DNA of 60,268 nt from Idiomarinaceae bacterium (lineage in GTDB: Bacteria; Pseudomonadota; Gammaproteobacteria; Enterobacterales; Alteromonadaceae), in assembly GCA_002685255.1 (NCBI GenBank), contig NYWU01000018.1, positions 1 through 60,268 of the forward strand, read 5' to 3'. The notes below the pieces were generated by a model. The model saw only the letters and a list, made by a program, of their open reading frames with translations, ran no database searches and was not told the origin of the DNA. This document shows positions 60,181-60,268 of this stretch, one piece after another. How positions within the stretch are numbered: the stretch's first letter is position 1; every line of letters starts with the position of its first letter. The position numbers were made by a program, and so were the translations under genes.

Positions 60181-60268
60181 TCCTTCTATTTGAAGTCTGG
60201 CGCCGCCACAGGCGCTCGCAGAGCTCGCACCGTTCAAGCGGCGTCTTGCCACATGGGTGGCAAGCCGA
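60181..60268. other. Unassigned right edge
   Basis: GC-rich sequence with a perfect 8-bp hairpin CTTGCCAC / GTGGCAAG (60245-60264) and no open frame or RNA gene that I can recognise. In many gamma-proteobacteria a ribosomal RNA operon precedes murB, but the 5S consensus is not visible here. Confidence 0.4.

Noticed and set aside
59955-60252. Two open frames on the reverse strand in the REP-like region
   Set aside because: They are Arg/Pro-rich translations of GC-rich palindromes, overlap the murB promoter and a terminator, and have no ribosome sites.
60181-60268. Possible 3' end of a 5S rRNA or a tRNA on the reverse strand
   Set aside because: A GCGCCAGACTT-like end next to a terminator is suggestive, but the internal 5S consensus is absent and no tRNA arms fold. 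Cannot be supported.

Overview
This window looks like the chromosome of a marine gamma-proteobacterium of the Alteromonadales, most likely Idiomarina or a close relative (inference). The evidence is Escherichia/Vibrio-like synteny blocks (parE-DUF1249-nudF/tolC; ygiF-glnE; pilT-yggS-proC-yggT; rdgB-hemW-trmB-mutY-yggX), a MotX gene (sodium-driven polar flagellum), a Kdo kinase domain, a carboxynorspermidine pathway, and an emphasis on amino-acid and peptide catabolism. I see no prophage, insertion sequence, CRISPR array, tRNA or rRNA gene. Nearly all of the window is densely packed core genome.

Layout. 1-8.4 kb: end of parE, DUF1249, nudF, divergent tolC, then lpxL facing glnE and the CYTH-CHAD triphosphatase ygiF. 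8.4-14.1 kb: putA and a DmdC-type acyl-CoA dehydrogenase followed by a small membrane protein. 14.1-20 kb: gspB-gspA, cca, folK-folB, plsY, tsaD. 20-22.7 kb: a lipoprotein amidase and a PhoD-like protein that seems to have lost its metal site. 22.7-33.4 kb: pilT, yggS-proC-yggT-DUF4426, cvrA, rdgB-hemW, trmB, ompA, mutY-yggX. 33.5-38.7 kb: proBA, then a WaaA-KdkA fusion with a glycosyltransferase. 38.8-43.5 kb: flavin reductase, iron-sulphur photolyase and lipocalin operon, then deaD. 43.6-48.5 kb: two aldehyde dehydrogenases, a thioredoxin-TPR co-chaperone, zapE. 48.7-56.5 kb: an NSS transporter, tmcA, an S9 peptidase, carboxynorspermidine synthase and decarboxylase. 56.5-60.3 kb: motX, coaX, birA, murB, then two near-identical REP-like units and a terminator for a unit beyond the right edge.

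How the genes work together. Proline synthesis (proB, proA, proC) and proline oxidation (putA) lie in three separate units within 26 kb. Envelope assembly is served by lpxL, waaA-kdkA, plsY, murB, ompA, tolC, blc and gspAB. RNA and translation upkeep is served by cca, tsaD, trmB, tmcA and deaD. DNA and nucleotide repair is served by mutY, rdgB, nudF and the photolyase.

The most unusual points are: (a) three tightly packed same-strand gene pairs in which a terminator-like hairpin lies inside the first codons of the downstream gene, 29-51 nt past the upstream stop; (b) the WaaA-KdkA fusion; (c) two enzyme-family members with changed active-site residues (PhoD-like protein, S9A peptidase); (d) a leader ORF whose stop overlaps the start of deaD; and (e) tandem REP-like units beside the murB promoter. 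All functions are inferred from reading sequence; no database search was run.
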